DNA of 64,000 nt from Bimastos eiseni (lineage: Eukaryota > Annelida > Clitellata > Crassiclitellata > Lumbricidae): assembly GCA_959347315.1 (NCBI GenBank), contig OY365811.1:29947904-30011903 (forward strand), read 5' to 3'. The translations under genes were made by a program, and so were the position numbers. This document shows, one piece after another, positions 52,201 through 63,429 of this stretch. The notes under the pieces are model-generated. The model was not told the origin of the DNA. It worked only from the letters and a program-made list of their open reading frames with translations, and searched no databases. How positions within the stretch are numbered: position 1 is the first letter of the stretch; the number at the start of each line of letters is the position of its first letter.

Positions 52201-55200
52201 GCTGCTTTTGTCACTGTTGATCATAAAATGCGCCTTCATCGCCTCGAATACTGGTCTGATCTACCTGGTCCAGCTCTCATTTGGTTTGCATCGTGCCTAC
52301 AACTTCGTACTCAATTTATATAAAACAATACACTTCAGTATCCACAGTCTCCACCTGTATCTCTCCATTCTGCTCAATCGCTTCTGTCAGTTAATTCATA
52401 ACTTAATACTTACCTTTTCAAATCTATCTTATGGATGGTCTGATTACAGCTTGGTTTAGAGTGCCATATATTGCTACCTTACACATTAGATATCAGGATG
52501 AGCAATGTCCTCAAGTAAAATTTGATCCACCAAAATAAAAATTATTTATAACCATTGTTTACTCCTCCCCATCTCTTTAAAGCCATAATCAAGATTTCAA
52601 TTTACCAATTCGTCCACCTTTCCATTTATCCCATTATCAGGAATATCCAGGTGGCTTTGATTTCCCAACTTTTCATGACTTTATCCCACTTCTGAATATT
52701 TTCCACTAAGTATTTCACATCCGATATTCTTATAGCAGTCACTAAGTACAATCTCAATCGTCGTCCCTTAGCCCCTTGTGTGTATTTATGACCATGCCTA
52801 CTGAAACCTCAACAAAGTCAGAAAAGTTTTAAACTGTTTTACTAATGCATCGGATTGGACAAGAAGTGCTAAGTGAAAGCCACGTTTATATAATAAAAGT
52901 TACAACTATTTTACATGTAAATCTCTGAACAAAAAGTATTAAACACTACAACCAAAACCTAATGTAAAATTGATGTGTCTAGTTTAAATAATAACACTAT
53001 GGATTCTAATATAAAAATTATTTGCATAGCCCTCTGAGTAGACTTCTTATGGAGCACTATATAAATGTTAAAATGAATGAATATATATATATATATATCC
53101 ATAAATTTATATATATATCCAGAAATGTATATATATATATATATCCATAAATTTATATATATATATATATATATATATACATTTATAGATTCAGTACAAT
53201 ACAATATTAAATTTTCTAACTTTGTGAGGGTTAAATCAGGTAGAACGCACTGAAAAGATGGTACATAGGTTATCAGAAGAACATACAGAAGGGAACCACA
53301 GCAAAATATGCAAGGTTACGGTAACATCAACAGAATTCATCACAAGGTTGAAGGATAATTCACCTGCATTACAAAAATGACTAAAAGAATCCAAAATTAG
53401 GACCACACTTTTAAACCTCTGCCTTGACGAACTCCAAATGGACACCGCATGCAACGCATTGCATGGTCGGCTGCCAGTGGTGCTTTACTCTGCCTACCTG
53501 TAACGTATCAACAACACCCAGTGGTTGCTATCAGGATATCATGACAGGAAGTTTGATGACAGCTAATGTTCTGCATCAAGCACAGGAAGTTCACGTCCCT
53601 TCCCTCTACTTTCATGAAGACTTCTTGAAAGCATTTGAATCTAAAAAATAACTCAAAATACATTCTCAGCAAAACCCACTTTCGACAGACATTTGTGTGT
53701 ACCTTCTTTCCGTGTTCTAGTGACAAAATTGCTTCTGGTAAAGCCTTCCAACTTGCGGTCTTCCAAGCTGACAGATGAAGCCATTCCAACACCAGGCCGA
53801 TGATGTACATCACTTTCAATAGGTGACTTTGCAGGCATAAGCATGTGACAATCATTTATATTAACCAACCTGCAACATAAAATGGGAAGAAATCCTTGTG
53901 TATCTGGACGTCAAAGAGTTCATATTAAGAACCTCTTTAAAGCTTGTGTTTCCACACATCCCTCAATGATTCATGATCATTTTGCTTGATATTATCAACC
54001 TTTCAATGTGCGAGTCAACAGTTCAACATGTACCTCTACATAAACAATCTGAGTAAAAGTGAAATATGTAAAGTAATTTCATACATCCCATGTGAAATAA
54101 CTGTGCATTTTTACACAAGGTAATTGTATACTAGCTGTAGCACAATACCAACAATAACTATTACAATAAAGTGGCTGAACAATTAAAGATCTAGAATGCA
54201 CAGTTCCAAATTGAATGTTCAATTTCACATTAAATGCTATGATTATTGAAATCTGATTTTGCTTCTGCAGTGCTTGCTGTTGATGGATCCAAGAAGTGAG
54301 AAAGGCAGACTAAATAAGACTAAATAAGGTAGAGAACTAAATTAGATTCACCAAAATAAATTTTCTGAGCTTACTCCCCCTCCCCATCTCTTTGGAGCCA
54401 TCAGCAATGTTTCAACTTACCAAGTCCACCACCTTAAAATTTATTCATTTGCAAGACTATCCTTGTTCCTTGGAATTCCCAACTTTCATGTCCTTGTCCC
54501 ACTTTAGAACTTTTTGCACTACATATTTCACACTAAGTTTCCTAGTTTGCCTTAGTTTTCCTATGTTTCCCCACTTTTAATCATAGCCATTTTATTTACA
54601 TTTTGCCAATTTTGGATAAGTGATCTCAGTGGCCTGTCTCTATATATAATTAGGTTATGACAAGATTGGCTATGAAATCTGCAAATATGAAATTTTAACC
54701 TTAGACTGTGCAGCAAAATCCAGATACTTGTAGGGCTTGTTCATTTGTGTCAAAAAATTTGCCAAATTGAGGTTCAAACCTCAGAAGTAGACTGAAAATC
54801 AAAAGCCTAATTAAATGACACACAACAATTTAAGTGATCATTAACTAACATCATAGGTAACATCTTTGGAAAGTCTGCATCTTTCAGCCAATCTGTCTTC
54901 AGCGCAGATTCTGCAGTTAAGCGCTTTGCTGGATCCATTATGAGAAGTTGGTCAAGCAAATTTCTGGCCATATATGGCACACTGCAATGAGTCAATTAAT
55001 CAATTATAATCAACCTTAAGAAACATGTAAACAATGTACTGCCTTCATATTAATTGTTGTCCATAAGAAATACTACCTTACCATGCCTGGTATTTGTGAT
55101 CAAAATAGATTTTTAATGTGAGCTTTTTTCACAGAACATATCCCAAAATCGCTAAGTAAAATAGTCCAACTTTTTTGTTAACATCAGCAGCACAAAAGTT

Positions 55201-58200
55201 TCATCACTGCAGCCACGATATCTGCTAATATAATAGATAACTAAAAATATATTATGGTGAGAAATTAGATTTTCTAACAAACAGTTTAAAATATGACTAT
55301 GCTACTTTTTCGTAAATACTTCAACTCATGTATGTATGTGCCCAGATACTAGATATAATACCTTTTGGTACCTCATGAAAGCACTGCCTAAAGGCCAGCC
55401 AAAATGTTCATAAATATAAATATAGAAGTTGGTTGAAATGCTTACTAATAGAAGGCGTCTTGGAATATACGAGGATAGTCATCAACACCCTTCAGGATGT
55501 AATGTAACGGAAGGACCGAAACATCCGACCAGTTCGAAGCGTTGGGAGTGCCACAGACTTTGCTAATCACTTCTATCTGGTGTTGCTCATCACTGCCCAG
55601 AAATACTGGTTTCCTGGAAAAAATCTCTCCAATGACACACCTGCACGAACAGAGACAATTGTAATATAGAGACACAAAGTCAAATAAATTCAGCTCCATA
55701 CCAACAACCATCCAATGCTCTGTCAAATAAAGACACAAAAACAACACAAAGATAACATGACGAATGCATTCTTGACTACTGCTCCACCATATATGCGGAC
55801 ATTTCACGAGGCAGGATTGGGCAACTGGAGCGGGTCCATCGGTCGGCGGCACACCTGATAGGAGGCATTTCTAGGACAAGCCATGTTTCTGCCTACATGC
55901 GTAATGTGTTGCACTGGCTTCTCCTCCCACAGCGCATTGCATTTCGACTCGCCTCCGTGGTATGGTGCTGTCTTGCTCGGGCTGCGTTTGCTTACCTTCA
56001 GAAGCTATGCCGCCCTACTGCTGTCAGCACCGGGAGGGTGCTGCGCTCTGCTTTGCAGGGCCTTCTCAGCGTTACATTCTCACGTACCGCTACGCTGCAG
56101 CATCGTGCCTTCTCTGTTGCGAGCCCTACCACTAGGAATGGGCTTTCTCTAGACTTCTGGCTTTTACCTACAATCACCTCATCCTCTTTCTACTCTTCTC
56201 TTCAATCTGTCCTCTCTGACCGTGGTTGGACTTAGAGTGCCTCTGAGTAGATATCTTGAAGAAGCACTATATCAAGTTTAATTGAATGACTGATAAAAGA
56301 ACCTCTGCATTTTCTTATCTTGAAGTCCATGGGTCAAGACCTGTACTGTAGGTATCCAATGCAATCCTGGTGTCTGTTTCCAGAGACCAAGGCTGCCACA
56401 CACCAGTGGTAAAAGTAGACACCAATGGGTCTAAAGACCCATTGGTGTCTACTACTACACCACACTGATGTACACTACATACACCAATGGGTTTAAAGAC
56501 CCATTGGTGTCTGATGCAACCCTGATTCTTATATATCCAGAGTTTTCTGTCTGTCTTGCATTGGATTTCTGTCGTCTTGTTTCTCTGTATACTGCATTAT
56601 CATAATAATTATTTTTTTATTAGTATCATCATTAATATTATTCAGATGCCTCACATAGGGCTCTCCAGTAAAATTCTTATTGACATGCACCTTAGGAATA
56701 AAGTAAGTAGGGGAAAAGAGATGACTCCAATAACATAGGAAGAATAGAAACACAATTCCTTAAACTCATAACCATAATGAATTTGCACATCATATAGAGC
56801 AGTAAATGGGTCGACCATTTCAGCAAAATGGGTCGACCATTTCAGCAAAATGTTTCAACCAGCCTTGATTGGAGGCTGGTAAAAACCGAGTCTAATTAAC
56901 ACAGCATCACCAAAGAATGGCAAAGATCACTGGTGGAATCACAATTAATGGACATTAATTACTGGGTAGATAAATTTCTCAAATGAAAAAAGTTTCTAAA
57001 GTTCAACAAGTCATCAGTATGAACACCATTTATAGTACTATTGGTCCTAAAATTACGCCTTTTAACTCCGAATTATTTTAGTTTTTATTTAGTTTGGTGT
57101 GATTCATTTCAGTCTAGTTCTAGTTCCATTTCTGAAAATCATTTTAGTTTTAGTTTAGTTTTTATTCGTGAAATCATTCCCGGTTTAGTTTAGTTTTTAT
57201 TCATCCAATCATTTTAGTTATGGTTTCAGTTTACGATTGTCTAATCTTTTGATCTTATTTTAGAAAACCACAATAAATCAGACCCTCTTGATTCATTGTC
57301 CATGAGTTATTAAGATTGATGCTTATCAAGTAGTCTTCTAACCCATTCAAATTTAGCCTAACAAAAGTTCGCATTCCCAAAGATTATAACATCCAGTTGT
57401 GTCAGTCTGCTGTTAAAAGTCTACATAAAGAAAAGATCCATTCAACATTAGCCTGGAAAGCAGGAGCTATGAGAAGATCTTCAACTAGAGGAGCTATACT
57501 GTTGGATAAATCATCCTTTGCTCGGACCAGAATTTAGAGGCATTGTCTCCACTATACTTTGTCACCTCTGATAAATAACTGTCCATTTCTTTTTGGATAT
57601 TTTTTTCATTGTGACATCAACATTATGTCTACTCCAACTTTACTGCCAGAAATTTGAACTTTTTAATTCATTTTGGATTTTATCTGAATTAGCATGGGAG
57701 GAAAGAAATTGATACTTGTAATTTCTATAGTTTTCGTTCAAGATTTTAATTTCGTTTTCGTTTTTATTTAGTTCTTGTGGAATCTTTTCCGCTTTTATTT
57801 AGTTCTAGTTGTTAAGTTCTTTCTAGTTCTCGTTTTCGTGAATGACCAGCAGTTCAATTTAGTTCTAGGTCTAGCTTCGTGAACGAAATTAACACTGATG
57901 CTGGTCCCCTAACTCTCAAACTGTTCTATTATGTGCACCTACAAATGTTGCAGGCAGAGAGTTTTTTTATGTGTCTTTGCACAGCTGGCACACAAAAGCT
58001 TAAAATGAACTATAAAATTTCCTGTAGACATACCTACATAATAACATCTATACATACGTATACACAATACACCTTGGAAATACTGACCCACAGCTCCAAA
58101 TGTCAGAGGCTGGGCTTGATTTCTTTTCACCTAGAAGCAGCTCTGGAGCTCGATACCACAGAGAGACCATTCGCTGCTCAGTAGATGCCCGAGAGGACGT

Positions 58201-61200
58201 CATTGCCAGAGTCTCGGCTTTTTCATCATATAGACAAGCAAGACCAAATTGTGCCAGCTTCAGCTCACAGCTACAATATGTGCACATATGAAACATCAGT
58301 ACTTGTGTCATGCAGTGCAAAACGATACAAGAACACAGCAACAGGAGCAGCTATGAGGTTTCTATTTAAATAGCAATAACAAGGAGCATATTTACGAGTA
58401 AACGGAGATTTATGGTTGCAGTTAGTACAATTCAAACACAGACTCAGTCAACATTGACAGATTTTTGAGAAAAACTATTTTAAAAATACACTGCAACATT
58501 TTTCGTGCAGTGAGTGAGTTTTGCCACAATCTCACAATTTTTTTTTACATTGCAGATCTGCATGTAAGAAATAAAATAGCAGTTAGATGGACAGAGTGAG
58601 TTTGGAAATTCTGCTCCTAAATTACAATTACACTAAATTACAATTACACAAATAATCTTCAGCAAAAAATGTGCAAAATGTTTGGTTACATGGTCAACAA
58701 AAGAATGCTCACTTATAGGCTTAAACAATAGCAACCAAGAAATAAGTGCACAAATACACTGAGTGTGTCTTTCTAGGTTAATGTACAATAATTTCAGCGA
58801 GAGTAAAAATAATTCTTAGGTTTAACCTGATTTAAATATCATATAGAGGTATTAGTGGAGCAAGGTGGCATAGCGGGATGTTCAGTGCCTTGCGTTCGGA
58901 CCCACCCAAAGTCACTGAGTAGCGACCTTAGACAAGTTGCTCACCCTTAATTGTTCGTGAGGAAGGCACTAGAAAACCACCTCACTCACCTTATCCCCGG
59001 GTGGCGTAAAGCCAAATGGTCCCGCCCTTTGGGCAGAGAACTCATCATCATCATCATATATCCACTGTCCAGCAAGAATGAGCTCAGTCAGTACTACCAT
59101 TAATGTTTGCAAGTGGTCGAATATTCAGACAACTGAAGAAAGCAGATCAGAAACATTTGGTCATCACAGTTTGCTCACTTCAACAGATATTTCATTCATC
59201 CGGCAATCAGCACAAAGAAAGTAAAAAACTCTTGTGAAACTTTTGCTAACCGATTGTTGATGAGAATATTGGTCGGCCTGACATCATGATGAACAAGACC
59301 AAAACGATGACAGTAGCTCAGTGCACTCAGCAGCTGCTTGATGAACCATGCCACATCCTCCACCTTCAGCTGCAGCAACTTTGACTGCAGAAGTCTCTTC
59401 AGGTCGTGGTTCATGTAGTCGTAAACAAAGTAAAAAGCGCCTAACAAACATAAAGCAAGCATTTACTTTAGACATGCGCATACAGTTTACCTTTAAACAG
59501 TGCAGCCACATTGTAGAGCTGCCTGTGGGAGTCACAGCAAGAACCATCTAATCACAAAGTCATACTCAAATTGCAATCTGAGAATAGAAAACGGGAGTTA
59601 CATGCTCATAATGTGCGCCATCATAATTCCTAATACATGAAACATCCCAGGCTGATATACAGTTGTTTAAACAGATGCAGAGAAATGATTGATTTAGTGC
59701 CTAAGAATTGCTCAATGTGACTTTCCAAGCATGAGCACTCACTTAAGAATCACAATGTTATCTCTACCCAAAAGCAGCAAAGCATTTAGCAATACAGTCT
59801 GCGATACCTGCTTTCTTGGCTCCAACAGAGTATTCCTGATCGACCCGAAGGATCTCGATCAGTCTCACGATGTTTTGATGGTTAAGTCGACTGAGGAGTT
59901 TCATCTCCTCAAGCGCAGAAACGGGAAAACCGCCCCTGTCATTCTCGACTGTTACTTTTTTCAGTGCCATCAGCAACTCTACATAAAGAAGAAATACAAA
60001 TGCTCAGGAGACCATGGAACACAGGTCAAATTCTCGGCATATAATCCATCAGGATATTCGCATACAGCTGCCCTTGAAATATGTGTCTTCTGTGGAAATA
60101 CAAATGTAAATTGAACACAGGGAGTTGGCATAAACATCAAAGAGACTTTCAACATAATTGCAGATGTCAGTTCCATTACCTCAAACAAAGAATTCATATT
60201 AACATAAGGATTGTATATGACACAATGCAATGGAATTTAACAGCCATTAGGAAACATCGTGATCATCATGATGAAAAAATAAGAGGACACAGGATTACAA
60301 TAAGAAAAACCCATACATATATATATATACTGACATACCAAAAACAGCTAGTAAGACTAAAATGAGCGATTGGACCCTTCGAGTCACTGGCCCATTGTGC
60401 CTGAGACAGCTTTCTTGCATCTCTTCATCAGGTCAAAACTGCTTCTAACACTTATCGACGAGAGTGTACTAAGTGACTGGGAAACCAATGTAGCACATCA
60501 TAAAAGTGCTAAAGAACAGCTGAAAGCCTACTCATTATGAAAGTCTTGGAATTTCTGCTGTTATTATCAGTTTACCAGATTGCTGTGTTAGTAGTGCCAC
60601 TTAAACCTTAATAACCTTCAAACCCTGGACTATAGAAGCATAAACCAATAACAAGTCAGGTAACTTACAGGTCTAGCTTCAACTTAACTGAGCATCTGAG
60701 AAGTTTCCTCACAAAGATGTGAAAACACAGAGCTCTGCGTCTTCTGAGGGATAGCAAAGGTGCAACTTGGGTGAACTGGAAACTATGTTCTGTCTTTGTA
60801 GTCTTCGCCATGAGTTAAAATTCACTATGCTTTAAAAACTGCAGATTGCAAATTTTAACAGAATATTTCAAATTTAAACAAAGAAGCAAATATGGAATAG
60901 ATGAAAACTATCAGCAAAGGGACTGTAGTGAGCATGAAGAAAGAAGCACAAGATGAAACAATGTAGCCGAACTAACTGAGGTCTTTGTCCGCTGCCTTGT
61001 ACATCTGACCATAGGTTCCTTTTCCAACTGTAGCCAGAACTTCAAAGTCACTCAGCGACCTTTCACCCCAATCACAATTCAAAACACTGTTCCTCTTCTT
61101 CATCATCATCTCCCTGAAATATTAAACATAAGCAATGTTCAACGTCTGCTCAGGTCATCAATTAAACCTCCACTAAACTAAAACCAACTGCAATAAAATG

Positions 61201-63319
61201 AAAAATTCCCTCTTGACCTCATGCAATAAAATGAAAAAATTTACTCTCTAGCTCATATAAAAAAATGAAAAATCTACTCTTGAGCTCATGCAATAAAATG
61301 AAAAATTCACTCTTGAGTTTACTGCAATATGAGTCAGAAAATAAAAGATCCAACAAAGACCGTTGACACTTTAAATAAAATTAGCAAAACAAGAATTCCT
61401 AAATTCTAGAACAACCTTCACTGATAATCTAAATGTGATATCGACCATGCCATCTAAAGCACCCTAGATGTAGATCACTACTTATGATGCTCCATAACTT
61501 TTTTTTATAATATACAACCGTGCTACAATGATATATTCAATCAAATGTTTACTGCAACACTTTAGACAAGAACTTGAATATAAGACTAATACTAGTGTCT
61601 AATGGCAAAAGCACATCAGAGCCTGAATCCGTCTGTGAAATTTCATTAAAATTTCTATAATTTAGCGCAAACTTCAGCTGGAAGTGCTGGATTGCAAGGT
61701 ATTTGTGTAACCACCACAGCCAACGCTCATCGCTTACCAGCTCCAAGGCTTCAGAGAGACAGAGGGAAATGATCAACAGGTCAACTGATGACATTGCCTT
61801 GTATTACCTTAACCGAGCATATCTGGAAAGTTTGCCCTTAACAACAAGCTCCATTAGTTTCCAGTCACTTCCAGCACACTCTCATCGTAAAACTGTTAAG
61901 AAGTGCTATATGTATGACTGATTGCAATAAAAACAATGACTACCAGTTTCACAACTATGACTACTTGCAATTGAGTTTGCCTTGAAGAGACACCATATAG
62001 ATTTCTAATTGCAATCACTGTTAAAATAGCTCATCTCCTTAGCTATGTCTGATAGTTAACCCTTTAATGACAGCCAACTTCGTTTTCCATACATTTAATA
62101 CGCGCTGTTCGTTAAAGTGTTAAGCTGAGAGCATTCATTACCTTCTGGCAAGACGTTCTGGACCCAGATCAGTTGATGTCGTTGTCGTCGTAAGAGAAGT
62201 TGACAGTGGTTTTGGTCTAAATGCAACTGGCCGGTTATTTCCGTTTCGCAGTGATTCAGCGGCCATGAGATGACTGAGAGGGCTCAAGTCACGTGTCTGG
62301 TCAAAGAGGTTAGTAGATGGATGGCGTGGCCGAGCAGGCCAATGAAGCCCCAGTGATGACGATCGAGCTCGACTTCTGGAATTACTTCTACAGTGTAACA
62401 GAAAACAATATAGGTCATATAAATTCCAATATTAAAATCTTTTAACAAAAGCCTTAGCAAAGCTTATATTTTCTTTCTGTTCATAAAATGTGATGGACAT
62501 AAAGGCTTAAACTTGGTGAATGAATGTGGGTGGACAATTCTTTCTGTTAATCGTTGAATAGACGTTTGCAAGAGACCTGCGTAAGAGGATGAAAATCTAG
62601 AAATTCATTTTGGCTCTAGCAGGAATTTTTGCCCTTTGATTGACAGGTTACTTCTTACACAATCACACACTCCCGGTAATTAATCAAAAATAAAAATACT
62701 TAGTCTTAAATAAATATTGCAGTAGAAGAGCGTAATTTTAATCTATATAACTGTGTTCCTTTTGTTCCATATTTGTTTGATATTGGACCCTTATCATAAC
62801 AGTGATTTTGCTGTATAAGAACTATCGCATTCAAATCCAACTCACTCACAAAACGATTGCTACAGCAATATATGAATGCTTTGAATGAACAAATAGATAA
62901 AAATACAAATAACAGAATTCATGTATAAAGAGGTTGCTGTGCACTTCAAGGTTTCAACTTACTAACGCTCAGCCCAACACAAACCCTATGACAGGGTAAG
63001 TCAATCTGCACAAACAATACATATATACATACATAATATATATACATATATATATATATATACATACACATACATAATACATATATATACATATACATAC
63101 ATAATACATATATATACATATATACATACAAATATATATACATATGTATATACATATATATATATATACATACATAATATATATATATATACATATACAT
63201 ATGTATATACAAATATACATATACATACATACACAATATAATACATACATAATATATATATACAATTCAGTAATAAGTTTTAACTTTACCTCCTTTTCAA
63301 CTTAGGGCATTCAGAGGGT
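47805..63319 (-). CDS. CDK12/CDK13-like protein with pseudokinase features
   Basis: Minus-strand exons in order: 63319-63290 (30 nt), 62387-62142, 61113-60977, 59978-59808, 59440-59251, 58270-58088, 55640-55446, 54981-54850, 53869-53703 and 49219-47805. All splice phases agree (about 955 codons; the 5' end is missing). An RS-type stretch ([11 protein letters not shown]) precedes the kinase domain, as in CDK12/13. Kept: [11 protein letters not shown] glycine loop, ALKK lysine, helix-C Glu, [26 protein letters not shown] and [13 protein letters not shown]. Changed: PITAIRE is PVSALEE, HRDxK is HHDVR, DFGLAR is QFGLAC. CDK12/13 normally pair with cyclin K and phosphorylate the RNA polymerase II C-terminal domain; catalysis looks lost or strongly weakened here. 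CDK12/13 is favoured over CDK9 by [14 protein letters not shown] and the DCH after the kinase domain. Confidence 0.87.
50193..50924. mobile_element. hAT-type non-autonomous element (CAGTGGTTCTCAACC ends)
   Basis: Element 50201-50916 (716 bp), flanked by perfect 8-bp duplications CCCTAGAG. The ends are CAGTGGTTCTCAACC and, inverted, CAGTGATTCTCAACTGG. The right inner region carries GCGGCACACCAGTGTGCCG palindromes like those in the 35556 element. No transposase frame. It lies in the last intron of the CDK12/13-like gene. Confidence 0.92.
52140..52340 (+). mobile_element. CR1/L2-like LINE reverse transcriptase fragment
   Basis: The plus strand reads [20 protein letters not shown], the RT block normally [13 protein letters not shown], here with the catalytic D replaced by V, and then [18 protein letters not shown]. 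It is an intronic fragment, opposite in strand to the host gene. Confidence 0.85.
52525..54600. repeat. Diverged dispersed repeat pair (52525-52760 and 54345-54600)
   Basis: Two same-orientation copies share CTCCCCATCTCTTT..AGCCAT, TTTCAACTTACCAA, TTCCCAACTTT.ATG and TATTTCACA blocks in the same order, with small indels. The family is unknown. The coding exon 53703-53869 lies between the copies. Confidence 0.6.
53032..53180. repeat. LINE 3' trailer and AT microsatellite
   Basis: CCTCTGAGTAGACTTCTTAT followed by GGAGCACTATATAA is the same 3' trailer as at 56240. It runs into ATGAATGA and then about 90 bp of TA repeats broken by three CCATAAATTT/CCAGAAATG interruptions. The microsatellite probably grew from the LINE tail. 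Confidence 0.75.
55750..56290 (+). mobile_element. CR1/L2-like LINE 3' end
   Basis: ORF2 C-terminus in the plus strand: [45 protein letters not shown] and a short end before TAG. Then comes the trailer AGTGCCTCTGAGTAGATATC, finishing in AATTGAATGA. The best-preserved copy of the family also seen at 3570, 53032 and the right window edge. It lies in the intron before exon 55446-55640. Confidence 0.85.
56414..56510. repeat. Two tandem hairpins with the same stem
   Basis: The first hairpin has perfect 19-bp arms (56414-56432, 56435-56453) around a 2-nt loop: AGTAGACACCAATGGGTCT, then AA, then the complement. The second (56481-56494, 56497-56510) repeats the inner stem with one mismatch. They lie just after the LINE 3' end, in a CDK12/13-like intron. 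Confidence 0.9.
57000..57896 (-). mobile_element. Decayed hAT element relic
   Basis: The right border ends in a sequence that, inverted, reads CAGTGTTAATTTCGTTCACG, a typical hAT end. Repeated TTTTAGTTTAGTTTTTATT-like subterminal repeats occur on both sides (57070-57240, 57720-57880). The minus frame near 57450-57560 retains [17 protein letters not shown] and WIFSLC, the hAT dimerisation motif. The left end and target duplication could not be found. Confidence 0.6.
58856..59060 (+). mobile_element. tRNA-derived SINE with TCA tail
   Basis: A-box-like TGGCATAGCGGG and B-box-like GCGTTCGGACCC lie near the 5' end. The body has GACCTTAGACAAGTTGCTCA, and the 3' end is a run of CATCATCATCATCAT. It belongs to a different family from the SINE at 33701 but shares the GACCTT..A..CAA core. 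It lies in the intron between exons 59251-59440 and 58088-58270. Confidence 0.7.
61189..61321. repeat. 33-bp minisatellite, four copies
   Basis: Four units of TGCAATAAAATGAAAAATTC followed by ACTCTTGAGCTCA, with a few changes each. It begins 75 bp upstream (transcript sense) of the acceptor of exon 61113-60977. Confidence 0.9.
62056..62123. mobile_element. 60-bp TTAA-flanked miniature element
   Basis: TTAA at 62056-62059 and 62120-62123 flank a 60-bp segment. Its ends read inward as CCCTTTAATGACAGCC and CACTTTAACGAACAGCG. Size, target site and inverted ends suggest a piggyBac-type MITE. It ends 19 bp from the splice donor side of the exon at 62142. Confidence 0.5.
63010..63265. repeat. TA/CATA microsatellite
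   Basis: About 255 bp of alternating TA, TACA and CATA runs. The long minus-strand open frames of Y, I, C, M and V here are artefacts of the repeat. It lies directly next to the 30-nt exon 63290-63319. Confidence 0.97.
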
Positions 63320-63429
63320 CTACAACAGAACAAAAGAGAGAAATTCGAAAACAGTTGAAATTTTGATACAATGACAAAATCTGATAATTGTTTTTGAGAT
63401 CATCAAATAGCAAACAGACAACACACGTG

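Noticed and set aside
62946..63265. Membrane proteins rich in Y, I, C and M
   Set aside because: They translate a TA/CATA microsatellite in several frames.
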